NCBI RefSeq assembly: GCF_000787775.1
Contig: NZ_BBPM01000021.1
Location: 65,332 to 119,715 of the forward strand
Origin: Streptacidiphilus carbonis
GTDB lineage: Bacteria; Actinomycetota; Actinomycetes; Streptomycetales; Streptomycetaceae
Reading direction: 5' to 3'
Length of the DNA: 54,384 nt
The notes beneath the pieces were generated by a model. That model ran no database searches. It was not told the origin of the DNA and worked only from the letters and a program-made list of their open reading frames with translations. Shown here in pieces: positions 22,762-31,790 of this stretch. The translations under genes and the position numbers were made by a program. The stretch's first letter is position 1. The number at the start of each line of letters is the position of its first letter.

Positions 22762-23964
22762 TCAGGCAGGGCGGGGCGCCGGGCCGGCCGAGTCGCGGAC
22801 GACGACGTGGGTGCCCATCTTCGTCCGCTGCTGGGCGCCCGGGTGGTCGGCGCGGTTGAGGGCGAGCCGGACCGCGGTGCGGCCCAACTCCTCGTGCGGG
22901 ATGTGGACGGTGGTGAGGGCCGGGTAGAGCTCCTGGGCCAGTGGGATGTCGTCGTTGCCGACCACCGAGACGTCCTCCGGGACGCGCCGGCCGGCCTCGC
23001 GCAGGGCGTGCAGCACACCGGCCGCCACCATGTCGGTGATGGCGTAGACCGCGGTGAAGACGACCCCGTCGGCGATCAGTCGGAGGGTCTGCTCGTAGCC
23101 CGACTCCCGGGAGAACTCCCCGGGGACCATGAGTGACTGATCGGGCGTCAGCCCGCGGCTGAGCAGCGCCCGTTCGTACCCGCGGACCCGTTCGTCCGAG
23201 GTGGAGAGGCCGGGCTGGGTGCCCAGCAGCACGATGCGCTCATGGCCCAGCGAGAGCAGATAGCTGGTCATGGCGAAGGCGCCGCCCTCGTTGTCGTACT
23301 CGACCACCGTCTCCGGCACGTCCGGGCCGAGCGAGGGGCGTCCGGCGAGGACCAGTCGGGAGCCGGCCGCGTCCAGCGCGCGGGCGAGCTTGACCATGCG
23401 CTCGCCGTACCCGGGGGTGGACGGCGCGCCGCCCACCAGGACCACCGCCTCGGCGCGCTGCTCGCGCATCAGGTTGATGACGGCGAGCTCGCGGGCCGGG
23501 TCGCCGTGCGTGGTGCAGACCAGGCACAGCCGGCCCTCGGCGGTGGCCTGCTGCTCCACTCCCATGGCGATATGGGCGAAGAAGGCGCCGGTGATGTCGT
23601 TGACGACGAAGGCGACGGTGTTGGAGGTGGAGGCGACCAGGGCGCGGGCATAGGCGTTGACGACGTAGTCGAGGTCGCGCATGGCGCGCTGGACCCGGGA
23701 CCTGGTGGAGCCGGCGACCGGGTAGGTGCCGCCGATGACCCGGGAGACGGTGGCGGGGGAGACCCCGGCCCTGGCCGCGACCTCCTTGATGGTGCCGCGC
23801 TTGATCTCGCTGCCGCGCTTGGCGTCTCCCTCGCGCTTGGCGTCTCCCTCGTGTTTCACGTCGCCCTCGGGCCGGCCCCCTCCTTCGTGTCCCGGGCCGT
23901 CGTCCCGCCGTGTCCCACGCTTCGCCATGGTGTCGCCGCTCTTCCCGCTCGTCCGCCCGCTCAT
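22762..23964 (-). CDS. LacI-family transcriptional regulator with charged N-terminal repeat
   Basis: The 400-residue protein has its LacI HTH at about 57-80 (GTIKEVAARAGVSPATVSRV) and hinge VQRAMRDLDYVVNAYARAL. The periplasmic-binding-like sensor domain reads NTVAFVVNDITGAFFAHIAMGVE through VVGNDDIPLAQELYPALTTVHIP. An unusual N-terminal extension of about 55 residues contains hexapeptide repeats of the type EGDAKR, encoded by 18-bp tandem repeats near 23821-23874. An ATG at 23928 (MAKRG) is an alternative start that keeps the repeat. A matching operator sits in the promoter of the divergent ABC transporter/lyase operon, so it likely represses that operon until a sugar or oligosaccharide binds. 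Confidence 0.92.
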   Translation of the reverse strand: MSGRTSGKSGDTMAKRGTRRDDGPGHEGGGRPEGDVKHEGDAKREGDAKRGSEIKRGTIKEVAARAGVSPATVSRVIGGTYPVAGSTRSRVQRAMRDLDYVVNAYARALVASTSNTVAFVVNDITGAFFAHIAMGVEQQATAEGRLCLVCTTHGDPARELAVINLMREQRAEAVVLVGGAPSTPGYGERMVKLARALDAAGSRLVLAGRPSLGPDVPETVVEYDNEGGAFAMTSYLLSLGHERIVLLGTQPGLSTSDERVRGYERALLSRGLTPDQSLMVPGEFSRESGYEQTLRLIADGVVFTAVYAITDMVAAGVLHALREAGRRVPEDVSVVGNDDIPLAQELYPALTTVHIPHEELGRTAVRLALNRADHPGAQQRTKMGTHVVVRDSAGPAPRPA

Positions 23965-24024
23965 CCGCTCCGTCGCTGCATCGTAGGAGGTGCGGCACCG
24001 CGGAGCAGTACCTCCCTGCAGTGT

Positions 24025-24574
24025 TCAGGCCACCCGTTCCAGGTCGGCGAGGAGAATCTGGTGCTGCAGCGGCAGTCCCTCGACCAGGGGTTCGACTTCT
24101 TCGACGACGGTACGGCCGAGCCGTTCCAGTTCATTGCCCTGGGAGCCGGCGATGTGCGGGGTGAGCAGGACGTTGGGCAGCGTGAAGAGCGGGGAGTCGG
24201 CCGGCAGCCCGCGCTCCCAGCAGCCTTCGGTGACCAGGCTGCGGATGCTCCCCGCCGCGTGCGGCACGGCGCGCAGCCGGGGGGCCGCGGCCAGTACCTC
24301 CGCGTCCGGCTGCGGGCAGCCCCAGCCGGTGACCAGGATCTCGGTGCCCTCCAGCGCCATGGCCGCGGCGGACCGGCGGAAGTCGCGGACCACCAACGAG
24401 TCGTCGACCTCGACCAGTTCCTTCAGCCGGTTCATCAGCCGCAGCGGGAACAGTCCGGAGAGGTGCTCGGGCGCGATGGCGAACAGCGCGGTCGCTCAGC
24501 CACGGTCCCTGCTTCCCGGCGTGGTACGGACGGTGGCCTGAGCCGGGCGGACCGAAGCTGGGCAGGGGGGTCAT
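24025..24574 (-). pseudogene. Decayed D-2-hydroxyacid dehydrogenase with internal deletion
   Basis: A good start (ATG at 24574 after AGGAG) opens MTPLPSFGPPG, but the family's N-terminal sequence (ALFAIAPEHLSGLFPLRL) then continues in another frame after an in-frame stop near 24496. From 24435 the frame reads VTGWGCPQPDAEVLAAAPRL and GCWERG, then jumps directly to LPADSPLFTLPNVLLTPHIAGS, which belongs near the C-terminus. About 190 residues, the whole Rossmann NAD-binding core and catalytic Arg/Glu region, are missing at about 24205. The remaining frame codes for 136 residues that cannot be a dehydrogenase. Full-length relatives typically lie in carbohydrate loci. Confidence 0.85.
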
Positions 24575-24853
24575 CGCGCTCCTGAGCTGCGGGCCCGGTC
24601 TTCGAACCGGGAAGGGGAACGTTCAGAAATCGCTTTCCAAGCTAGCGAGACGGCCACTGCGGGTCAACGGGGCGGTCCCGGAAGATCTCAAGGGAAGCGG
24701 TCGAACGGCTGGTGAGCAGCGGTAATGGTGGTCACGTGGCCATTCCCAGGGCCGGGACCCGGGAGTTTTCGCTGTACGACATCTTGCCCGACCGGCAGCC
24801 CACCCCTAACTTGCGTAGAGACCGATTTCTATCGCACCTCCAGGAGGAGTTCG
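24575..24853. promoter_or_regulatory. Divergent regulatory region with a LacI-family operator
   Basis: The region between the pseudogene and the ABC operon contains GAAATCGCTTTC (24626-24637), an inverted repeat with central CG typical of LacI/GalR operators. It is more AT-rich than its surroundings. A related ACCGATTTCTATCG stretch lies at about 24820-24833. The plus-strand start at 24854 has a perfect AGGAGG just upstream. The LacI gene at 22762 is the obvious candidate binder. Confidence 0.65.
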
Positions 24854-26185
24854 ATGAACGGCAGACCGGCCGCCATGGCCACCGCAACCGCAGTGCTGCT
24901 CTCGATATCGGTCCTGGCGGGTTGCTCCAGCGGCGCCAAGACGGCCAAGTCGAGTGGTCCGGTCACCATCGAGTACTGGAGCTGGGAGGAGTCGCCTACG
25001 GTCGATCCGGTGGTCGCCAAGTTCAACGCGACCCACAAGGACGTCCAGCTGAAGTTCGTCAAGGAGGCCGACAACCCCGGCACCCAGCAGAACGTACGCA
25101 ACGCGGTGGCCGCCCAGAAGAACGTGCCCTGCCTGGTGCAGAACTTCGGCGAGGCGCCGTCGCTGGCCTCCGAGGGGCTGGCCGACGACATCACCGCCGA
25201 CCTGGACCCGTACCTGAAGCAGGGCCTGTTCGCCCAGTCGGCGCTCGCCTCGGCCCAGGCGGGAGGCAAGTACTACGCGGTTCCCGGCGGCTCCACGCCG
25301 GCGTTCATGGTGATCAACCGAAAGCTGTACGACCAGTACGGCGTCGCCGTCCCCAAGACCTGGGCCGACGTGATCGCGGCCGGCAAGGTGTTCAAGCAGC
25401 ACGGCATCTATGTGATGAACCTGGCCGGCGAGGACCCGAGCACCCTGATCAACCTGGTCCAGCAGGCCGGCGGCAGCTGGTACCGGATCGACGGCGACAA
25501 GTGGAAGGTCGACTTCCTGTCGCCCGAGTCCCTGAAGGCCGCCTCGGTCGTGCAGCAGCTGATCGACGACAACCTGGTGGCCCATCAGACCTACACCGAC
25601 AAGCCGGCGCTGATCAGCTACTTCGACTCCGGAAAGATGGTCTCGCTGCCCACCTCCACCTGGCAGTTGGCGTCCTACGAGCTGAACTACAAGAAGTCGC
25701 TGGGCGACTGGGAGCCGGTGGACCTGCCGCAGTTCACCGGTGCCACGAAGTTCGTCACCCCGAGCCACTCCCCGACCAGCGGGGTGATCGTTCCCAGGGG
25801 CTGCGCGCATGTGAAGGAGGCCGTCGAGGCCGGGGTCTGGCTGAACACCTCCAAGGACGCCATCAATGCCTCCTACCAACAGGACACCGGGCAGTACACC
25901 TGGCCGGGCGCCATCCCCGACCCCTCGCCGTGGGTCGACTCGGTGGTGCCCGACAAGCTCTTCGGCACGCACAAGTCCGAGGCCGGCGGCGTCATCCTGA
26001 AGGCCGCCAGGAGCGGCAGGGACACCTGGGTGGCGGGCCCCGACTACACCGGCATGTTCGCCGAGCTGCAGGACCAGTGGGCGAAGGTCGTCACCAAGCA
26101 GACCACCCTGCAGGCGGCACTGCAGCACATGCAGCAGTGGACGGTGGCCGACCTGACGAGCAAGCACATCAATGTGGAGGGCTGA
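24854..26185 (+). CDS. ABC sugar transporter, substrate-binding lipoprotein
   Basis: The 443-residue product has a lipoprotein signal ending in the lipobox LAGC (Cys24), then a family-1 solute-binding fold. Typical segments are GPVTIEYWSWEESPTVDPVVAKFNA near the N-terminus, YYAVPGGSTPAFMVINRKLYDQYGV, and GAIPDPSPW near the C-terminus. The start is decided by AGGAGG 7 bp before the ATG at 24854; the frame is open further upstream but unsuitable as a signal peptide. It is the first gene of a four-gene operon with two permeases and a polysaccharide lyase, so the ligand is probably an oligosaccharide released by that enzyme. Confidence 0.93.
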   Translation: MNGRPAAMATATAVLLSISVLAGCSSGAKTAKSSGPVTIEYWSWEESPTVDPVVAKFNATHKDVQLKFVKEADNPGTQQNVRNAVAAQKNVPCLVQNFGEAPSLASEGLADDITADLDPYLKQGLFAQSALASAQAGGKYYAVPGGSTPAFMVINRKLYDQYGVAVPKTWADVIAAGKVFKQHGIYVMNLAGEDPSTLINLVQQAGGSWYRIDGDKWKVDFLSPESLKAASVVQQLIDDNLVAHQTYTDKPALISYFDSGKMVSLPTSTWQLASYELNYKKSLGDWEPVDLPQFTGATKFVTPSHSPTSGVIVPRGCAHVKEAVEAGVWLNTSKDAINASYQQDTGQYTWPGAIPDPSPWVDSVVPDKLFGTHKSEAGGVILKAARSGRDTWVAGPDYTGMFAELQDQWAKVVTKQTTLQAALQHMQQWTVADLTSKHINVEG

Positions 26186-26189
26186 CGCG

Positions 26190-27122
26190 GTGGTAGCCGA
26201 CGTCCGCAGTGCAATCCCGACGGCACCGAGGCTCCCGTGGAAACGGATCATGGCGCTGAAGGGAGCCTCCTTCACCGCCCCTTTCTTCCTCGGGTTCGCC
26301 GTCTTCACGCTGGCGCCGATCGTGCTCGCGCTGCGAGAGAGCCTCTACACCAAGGAGAGCGCAGGGCTCGGCTTCGGCCCGGCGACCACTAGGTTCAGCG
26401 GCTTCGCCAACTTCTCCCGGGGCTTCCAGGACACCGCGTTCTGGTCCGCGATCCTGCGCGTCGCCCTGTTCGCCGTTGTCGCCATCCCCACCATCATGGT
26501 GCTCAGCCTGGCCATGGCGCTGCTGCTGGACGCACTGACAACCCGCCTGGCCGGACGCTTCCGGGTGCCGCTGCTCATCCCCTACATGATCCCGGGCATC
26601 GTCGCGGTGCTGATCTGGATCTACCTCTACAGCCCGGTGGTGGGCCCGCTGACCCCGTTCTTCCACCTGTTCGGGATCAACGCGGACTTCTACAGCGGCA
26701 GCATGGTCTGGATCTCCATCGGCAATCTGCTGGCCTGGAGCGGCATCGGCTTCAACATGCTCATCGTCTACTCGGCGCTGCAGGCCGTGCCACGGGAGAT
26801 CTTCGACAGCGCCCGGGTGGACGGGGCCTCCGAATGGCGGATCGCCTGGTCCATCAAGGTCCCGCTGGTGCGCCGGTCGCTGGTGCTGATCACTGTGCTG
26901 AGCATCATCGGCACGCTGCAGATCTTCAGCGACCCGATGCTGTTCCGCACCATGACGCCGGAGACCGTGACCCGCGACTTCACCCCGATCATGGCGATCT
27001 ACGACTGGGCCTTCCAGCAGGGCGAGTTCAACTACGCCGCCGCCCTCTCGATCATCCTCGCGACGGTGGTCGGCACCGTGTCCGCCGTCTTCTACAAGCT
27101 CACGAACAGGGCCCCGGTATGA
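26190..27122 (+). CDS. ABC sugar transporter permease, MalF type
   Basis: The 310-residue protein has six transmembrane segments and the EAA loop EIFDSARVDGASEWRIAWSI for contact with the ATPase. I use the GTG at 26190, 8 bp after GGAGGG; an ATG at 26172 overlaps the end of the binding-protein gene and lies before that ribosome binding site. It overlaps the next permease by 4 bp (ATGA). No ATPase gene is in the operon; in streptomycetes a shared MsiK-type ATPase usually serves such importers (known for the family, not shown here). Confidence 0.92.
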   Translation: MVADVRSAIPTAPRLPWKRIMALKGASFTAPFFLGFAVFTLAPIVLALRESLYTKESAGLGFGPATTRFSGFANFSRGFQDTAFWSAILRVALFAVVAIPTIMVLSLAMALLLDALTTRLAGRFRVPLLIPYMIPGIVAVLIWIYLYSPVVGPLTPFFHLFGINADFYSGSMVWISIGNLLAWSGIGFNMLIVYSALQAVPREIFDSARVDGASEWRIAWSIKVPLVRRSLVLITVLSIIGTLQIFSDPMLFRTMTPETVTRDFTPIMAIYDWAFQQGEFNYAAALSIILATVVGTVSAVFYKLTNRAPV

Positions 27123-28048
27123 CGTCGACGCTCCAGCCGCCACCCACCGCCGCCGACCCCACCGCCCGGGTGCGGGCCCTGCGCCGGCGCACCGCACCCG
27201 GAGCGGTCCGGCACGGCCGACGCACCAAGGTGCTGCTGCTGACCGGACTGACCTTCTTCACCGTCTACGCGCTCGCGCCGGTGTGGTGGCTGATCGTCGC
27301 CGCCACCAAGGACCAGAACGACCTCTACACCACCAACGGCCTGTGGTTCGCGCACCTGAGCCTTGGCGACAACCTGCGCCAGCTGTTCACCTACCAGGAC
27401 GGGATCTTCCTGCGCTGGATGGGCAACACCGTCGTCTACGGCCTGGTCAGCACTACCGGTATGACGGTGATCTGCGTCGCCTGCGGATACGGGCTGGCGA
27501 TGTACCAGTTCCGGGGCCGGGGCGTGCTGATGGGCTGCGTCATCGGCTCCTTCCTGGTGCCCGGCGCCCTGCTCACCATCCCCTCCTTCCTCCTGTACAG
27601 CGACCTCCAACTGATCGACACCCCCTGGGCGATCATCGTGCCCGGCTGCTTCAACTCCTTCTCGGTCTACCTGGCGAAGGTCTACGCGGAGGGGGCGATC
27701 CCGCCCGAACTGCTGGAGGCGGCCCGGATCGACGGCGCGGGGGAGTACCGCATCTTCTTCCGGATCGGCTGCCGGCTGATGTCGACCGGCGCCGCCACCG
27801 TCTTCCTGCTCGGCTTCGTCGCCAACTGGAACAGCTTCTTCGGACCGCTGATCTTCCTGCGCAGCCAGAGCAGATGGACCGTCATGCTGGGCCTCTACTC
27901 CTGGCTCAAGGTCAAGACGGACAGCTCCACCGACCTGACCGGCATGGTCGTCGTCGGCTCGATCGTCTCGCTGCTGCCGATGGTGATCCTGATGATCTCC
28001 CTGCAGCGCTACTGGCGCTCCGGGATCACCCTCGGAAGCCTCAAGTAA
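27119..28048 (+). CDS. ABC sugar transporter permease, MalG type
   Basis: The 309-residue protein has six transmembrane segments. The N-terminal cytoplasmic stretch is Arg/Pro-rich, followed by VLLLTGLTFFTVYALAPVWW. The EAA loop is ELLEAARIDGAGEYRIFFRI, and the protein ends in the usual QRYWRSGITLGSLK tail of MalG-type permeases. The ATG overlaps the previous stop. It pairs with the MalF-type protein to form the importer channel. The next gene, the lyase, begins 23 bp after its stop. Confidence 0.93.
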   Translation: MTSTLQPPPTAADPTARVRALRRRTAPGAVRHGRRTKVLLLTGLTFFTVYALAPVWWLIVAATKDQNDLYTTNGLWFAHLSLGDNLRQLFTYQDGIFLRWMGNTVVYGLVSTTGMTVICVACGYGLAMYQFRGRGVLMGCVIGSFLVPGALLTIPSFLLYSDLQLIDTPWAIIVPGCFNSFSVYLAKVYAEGAIPPELLEAARIDGAGEYRIFFRIGCRLMSTGAATVFLLGFVANWNSFFGPLIFLRSQSRWTVMLGLYSWLKVKTDSSTDLTGMVVVGSIVSLLPMVILMISLQRYWRSGITLGSLK

Positions 28049-28071
28049 CCATGACCCCAGGGAGAATTCGT

Positions 28072-31000
28072 ATGTGGCAAGATCCGACGGCCAGACCCGG
28101 AAGAGCCCGCTGGTGGGCGGCCGCAGCAGCACTGTTCGCCCTGCTGGTGGCACTGGTGCCGGCGCTTCCGGCGGCGGCGTCGACCGTGGCGGCGGCACCG
28201 GTGGCGACGGCGTTTCCCGCCGTCGTACTGAACCAGGTCACCAGTAGCGCCGGCTTCGTCCATCCGGGGATCGCTGTGAGCGCGTCCAACCTCCGACTCG
28301 CGCGTCAGGAGGTGCTCGACAACCAGGAGCCGTGGGCCTCCTACTACGCGGCGATGGTCGGCACCTCGTACGCGTCGGCCACCCTGACCCCCGTGAACCA
28401 CAGCTCACAGGTCGACACCCCGGGAACGACCGCGTTCAACTCGCAGGGGGTCGAGGCGAAGTTCATCGCGGACGCCTTCGGTGCGTACACCCAGGCGATC
28501 CAGTACTACATCACCGGCAACCCGGTGTACCGCGAGAACGGCATGCACATCATCCGGACCTGGTCGCACATGGACCCGGCCAAGTACGCGGCCTACGCCG
28601 ACGCGCACATCCACGCCGGCATCCCGCTGATGCGGATGCTCGCCGCGGCCGAGATCTTCCGCTACTCCACGGTGAATCCCACCGCGGGCGGTTACGACAC
28701 CAGCTGGACCGACGCGGACACCGGCAATCTGACCACCAACCTGATCACCCCCGTCATCAAGACCCTGCTGTACGGCAACACCTTCTTCATGAGCCAGCAG
28801 TCCTACCCGCTGGTCGGCGAGCTGGCCGGCTACATCTTCAGCGACGATCGGGCCGGCTACGACCAGGGCGTCGAGTGGTTCTCCGTCAACTCCGGAAACC
28901 CGGACACCGACACCAACGGGTCGCTGATCGACCTGATCCCCAGGATCAGCGCCAAGGACCCAGGCAACCCCTACGGCTACTCATTCGTCCAGGAGCAGGA
29001 GATGGGCCGCGACCAGGCCCACGCCTGGGACGGCATCAACGCCCTGACCGAGATCGCCCGACTGCTCACGGTGCAGAACACCAAGCTGGACCCGGTGGCC
29101 GGCACGGTGTCCACCAAGAAGAACGCGGTGACCCCGTACGCCTTCGGCAGCGACCGGTTGCTGGCCGGTACGGACACCTTCTACGCCTACATGATGGGGA
29201 GGACCATCCCCTGGATCGACACCACCGGCGGTCCCGGAAAGCCCTCCGAGGCGTACCGGGGACGGCAGTTCGACCCCATCGACGAGCTGTACAACATCTA
29301 CAGGTACAGCCTGGGCGTCAATGTCCAGAAGCAGGCCCCGAACGTGGCGAAGATGGCCCAGCAGGCCGACGGACCCGAGTTCTACTGGGGCACCAGCCTC
29401 TACAACTTCTGGAACAGCAACCCGGACTACAACCCCGACTACTGGCTCTCGCTGCCCGAGCAGGTGGCCGGGCAGGTCCGGCCCACCCAGCCCAACGCCC
29501 TGGTGCAGGTGGCCGACCGGAGCATCCCGCTGGACAGCCGCTCCAAGGTGCACTCGGTCGACGGGCACGACGTGGTCCGGATGCAGGCGTCCAGGAAGGG
29601 CACCAGCATCGCGGTCCGCACGCTGATGTACGACAGCCAGAACGGCTACAGTCCGGTCGGGGTGCTGATCCGGACCACCGGCCCGGCGACGCTCCAGATC
29701 CGCAAGAACATGTCACTCGCCCCCTACCACACCGTCAGCCTGCCTGATACGCACGGCCAGTGGCGCTATGTCGTCTACGACATGGACTACGCGGTGGTCC
29801 CCGGCAGCACCGGGGGCGCGAACCTGGCGTACTACACCGTCGTCGGCGCCTCCGATGTGAACGTCGACATCGACAGCGTCAACCTGCAGGCCAAGGCCCA
29901 GCTCACCCCGCCGGCCTTCGCGCAGGGGCAGCAGACCACGCTCATCGGGGTGGCCGGCGAGACCCTCAGCCGGTCGCTCGCCGCGACCGACGCGGGAGGC
30001 GACGTCCTCAGCTACGAGGCCCCCGCGCTGCCCGAGGGAGCGACGGTCGACACCGCCACCGGGGCCTTCAGCTGGACGCCGACGGCCTCGCAGGCGGGCA
30101 CCGCGCAGCAGACGGTCGTCGCCTCCGACGGCACGGTCGACACCGTCCTCAACGTCACCCTGGTGGTAGCCCGCGACCGGCAGAGCGCGCTCACGTCTGC
30201 ACAGACCGGATTCGACGCCAAGGCGACCTATGTCAGCACGACGCTCGACGCGTTCCATGCCGCGGTCGCCGCAGTCCGGTCCACCATCGGCACCGCCGAC
30301 GACAGCACGTTCCTGGCCGGCCTGGCCACCGTGCAGCGGGCGGTGCAGGCGCTGCGACTGCTCAACCCGACCCTCGCCGACGACGGCTCGCTCGACTACC
30401 CGGCGCTGGTGACCTCGTCGCTGCCCTCGACCGCCCTGGGGAACATGGTCGACGGTGACGTCAACACCTACTCGGGCGACCTGAAGGCCCCGTTCACGGT
30501 GGACTTCGGCGCCGGGTTCCGGGTGACGGCCAGTGCCTTCGGGCTGCGGGCCCGCTACAACTTCGCCAACCGCTCGCAGGGCGCCAATGTCTACGGCTCG
30601 AACGACGGCCGGACCTGGACCCAGCTGACCTCGAAGGAGACCACCGACACCACCCCGGGCTTCGCGATGGAGACGATCCCGGTCCGGAGCGAGGTGCAGA
30701 ACCAGTCCTATCGGTTCTTCAAGGTCCAGGTCGACGACCCGGGCGTGGCCACCGACCCCAACTATCCGGGAATCTCCTCCTTCAGCGAGTTCCGGATCCA
30801 CGGGGTCAGGGCCGAGGCGGTCCAGACGATCTCCTCGGTGCACCTGTCGTCCGACGACACGGTGGCGGGCCAGGCCGTCAACGGGGACACGGTGACCCTC
30901 GACCTGGTGGCCGCACAACCGCTGGCCGCGCTGAAGGCCACCGTCGAAGGCGTCGCCGCGACGGTCACCAGCACCGACGCCGAGCACTGGAAGGCCACGG

Positions 31001-31572
31001 CGGTACTGCCGGAGAACGTGGCCTACGGACGCGCCCTGCAGTTCACCGTCGACTCCACCACCGCCGACGGCCGGATCGGCGCGACCGTCTTCCAGAGCAC
31101 CGACGGATCCGCGCTGCAACTGTGGAACACCCATGTGAGGGTCGCCGCCGTCTCGCCGTCCTGGGTCGTCGCGTCCACCCCGCAGTGGCCGGGCACGGGC
31201 ACGGCGGCCGCCAACGGCTGGCGGATGTTCGACGGCGACATCACCACCTCCACGGACACCACCGCCTCCAACGGCTGGGTGACGGTCACCCCGACCGACG
31301 GCTCCTCGCTGAGCTTCGACGCGGTGCGGATCCACGCCCGGGCCACCTACCCGAGCCGGGCCAACGGCACGGTCGTGCAGGGGTCCACCGACGGCGGCGC
31401 CACCTGGCAGACGCTGGTCACCATCTCCGGCGTGACCAGCGACCAGCAGTGGTACACCTTCACCCCGCCGCAGCACGAGTCGGTACCCATGCTGCGGGTC
31501 CTGGACGACCACGGCGGCAACACCGACCTCGCCGAGGTCCAGCTGCTGCAGTTCGACCAACTGCCGCAGTAG
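28072..31572 (+). CDS. Large secreted alginate-lyase-like polysaccharide lyase with Ig-like and F5/8-type modules
   Basis: The 1,166-residue product has a signal sequence (WWAAAAALFALLVALVPALPAAAS) and an alpha/alpha-toroid domain of the alginate_lyase type (about 55-420). Clues are YYITGNPVYRENGMHIIRTWSHMD, HIHAGIPLMRMLAAAEIFRYS and QEMGRDQAHAWDGINALTEIA. A beta-rich domain with a CBM6-like fold follows (about 480-610), then a putative Ig module (FSWTPTASQAGT) and an F5/8-type C-like domain (about 790-905). Further beta modules end the protein. The ATG at 28072 follows GGGAG by 7 bp; an ATG at 28051 is too early for it. Co-transcription with the importer suggests it releases the imported oligosaccharide, probably a uronic-acid polymer fragment. 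Substrate and exact PL family are uncertain. Confidence 0.82.
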   Translation: MWQDPTARPGRARWWAAAAALFALLVALVPALPAAASTVAAAPVATAFPAVVLNQVTSSAGFVHPGIAVSASNLRLARQEVLDNQEPWASYYAAMVGTSYASATLTPVNHSSQVDTPGTTAFNSQGVEAKFIADAFGAYTQAIQYYITGNPVYRENGMHIIRTWSHMDPAKYAAYADAHIHAGIPLMRMLAAAEIFRYSTVNPTAGGYDTSWTDADTGNLTTNLITPVIKTLLYGNTFFMSQQSYPLVGELAGYIFSDDRAGYDQGVEWFSVNSGNPDTDTNGSLIDLIPRISAKDPGNPYGYSFVQEQEMGRDQAHAWDGINALTEIARLLTVQNTKLDPVAGTVSTKKNAVTPYAFGSDRLLAGTDTFYAYMMGRTIPWIDTTGGPGKPSEAYRGRQFDPIDELYNIYRYSLGVNVQKQAPNVAKMAQQADGPEFYWGTSLYNFWNSNPDYNPDYWLSLPEQVAGQVRPTQPNALVQVADRSIPLDSRSKVHSVDGHDVVRMQASRKGTSIAVRTLMYDSQNGYSPVGVLIRTTGPATLQIRKNMSLAPYHTVSLPDTHGQWRYVVYDMDYAVVPGSTGGANLAYYTVVGASDVNVDIDSVNLQAKAQLTPPAFAQGQQTTLIGVAGETLSRSLAATDAGGDVLSYEAPALPEGATVDTATGAFSWTPTASQAGTAQQTVVASDGTVDTVLNVTLVVARDRQSALTSAQTGFDAKATYVSTTLDAFHAAVAAVRSTIGTADDSTFLAGLATVQRAVQALRLLNPTLADDGSLDYPALVTSSLPSTALGNMVDGDVNTYSGDLKAPFTVDFGAGFRVTASAFGLRARYNFANRSQGANVYGSNDGRTWTQLTSKETTDTTPGFAMETIPVRSEVQNQSYRFFKVQVDDPGVATDPNYPGISSFSEFRIHGVRAEAVQTISSVHLSSDDTVAGQAVNGDTVTLDLVAAQPLAALKATVEGVAATVTSTDAEHWKATAVLPENVAYGRALQFTVDSTTADGRIGATVFQSTDGSALQLWNTHVRVAAVSPSWVVASTPQWPGTGTAAANGWRMFDGDITTSTDTTASNGWVTVTPTDGSSLSFDAVRIHARATYPSRANGTVVQGSTDGGATWQTLVTISGVTSDQQWYTFTPPQHESVPMLRVLDDHGGNTDLAEVQLLQFDQLPQ

Positions 31573-31790
31573 CAGCGGGACAGGCAACTGGAACTGAGCA
31601 GCCGGCGGTGCATGCTGGACCTGGTCCGGGCGGCTGTGCGCGGAGAGCGGTGGTCACGCGGACCGTCCCCCCGCCGCCGGGCGGCGGCCTGGTCCGACCG
31701 TGACGGCGCCGACCGGGGTGTCGCAACGCCGGCGAAACAGCCCGCCGTGCACCATGTGCTGTTCGGCAGGGGAACCAGGAGGGGCGCGGA
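31573..31790. other. Intergenic region with weak hairpin
   Basis: The 218 bases between the lyase and the second two-component system hold one small hairpin, CCGCCG/CGGCGG at 31671-31687, and no gene. It must carry the promoter of the response regulator operon, but I see no clear consensus. Confidence 0.4.

Noticed and set aside
27283-28071. In-frame extension upstream of the lyase gene
   Set aside because: It lies within the MalG-type permease gene in another frame; the ribosome binding site and signal peptide place the start at 28072.
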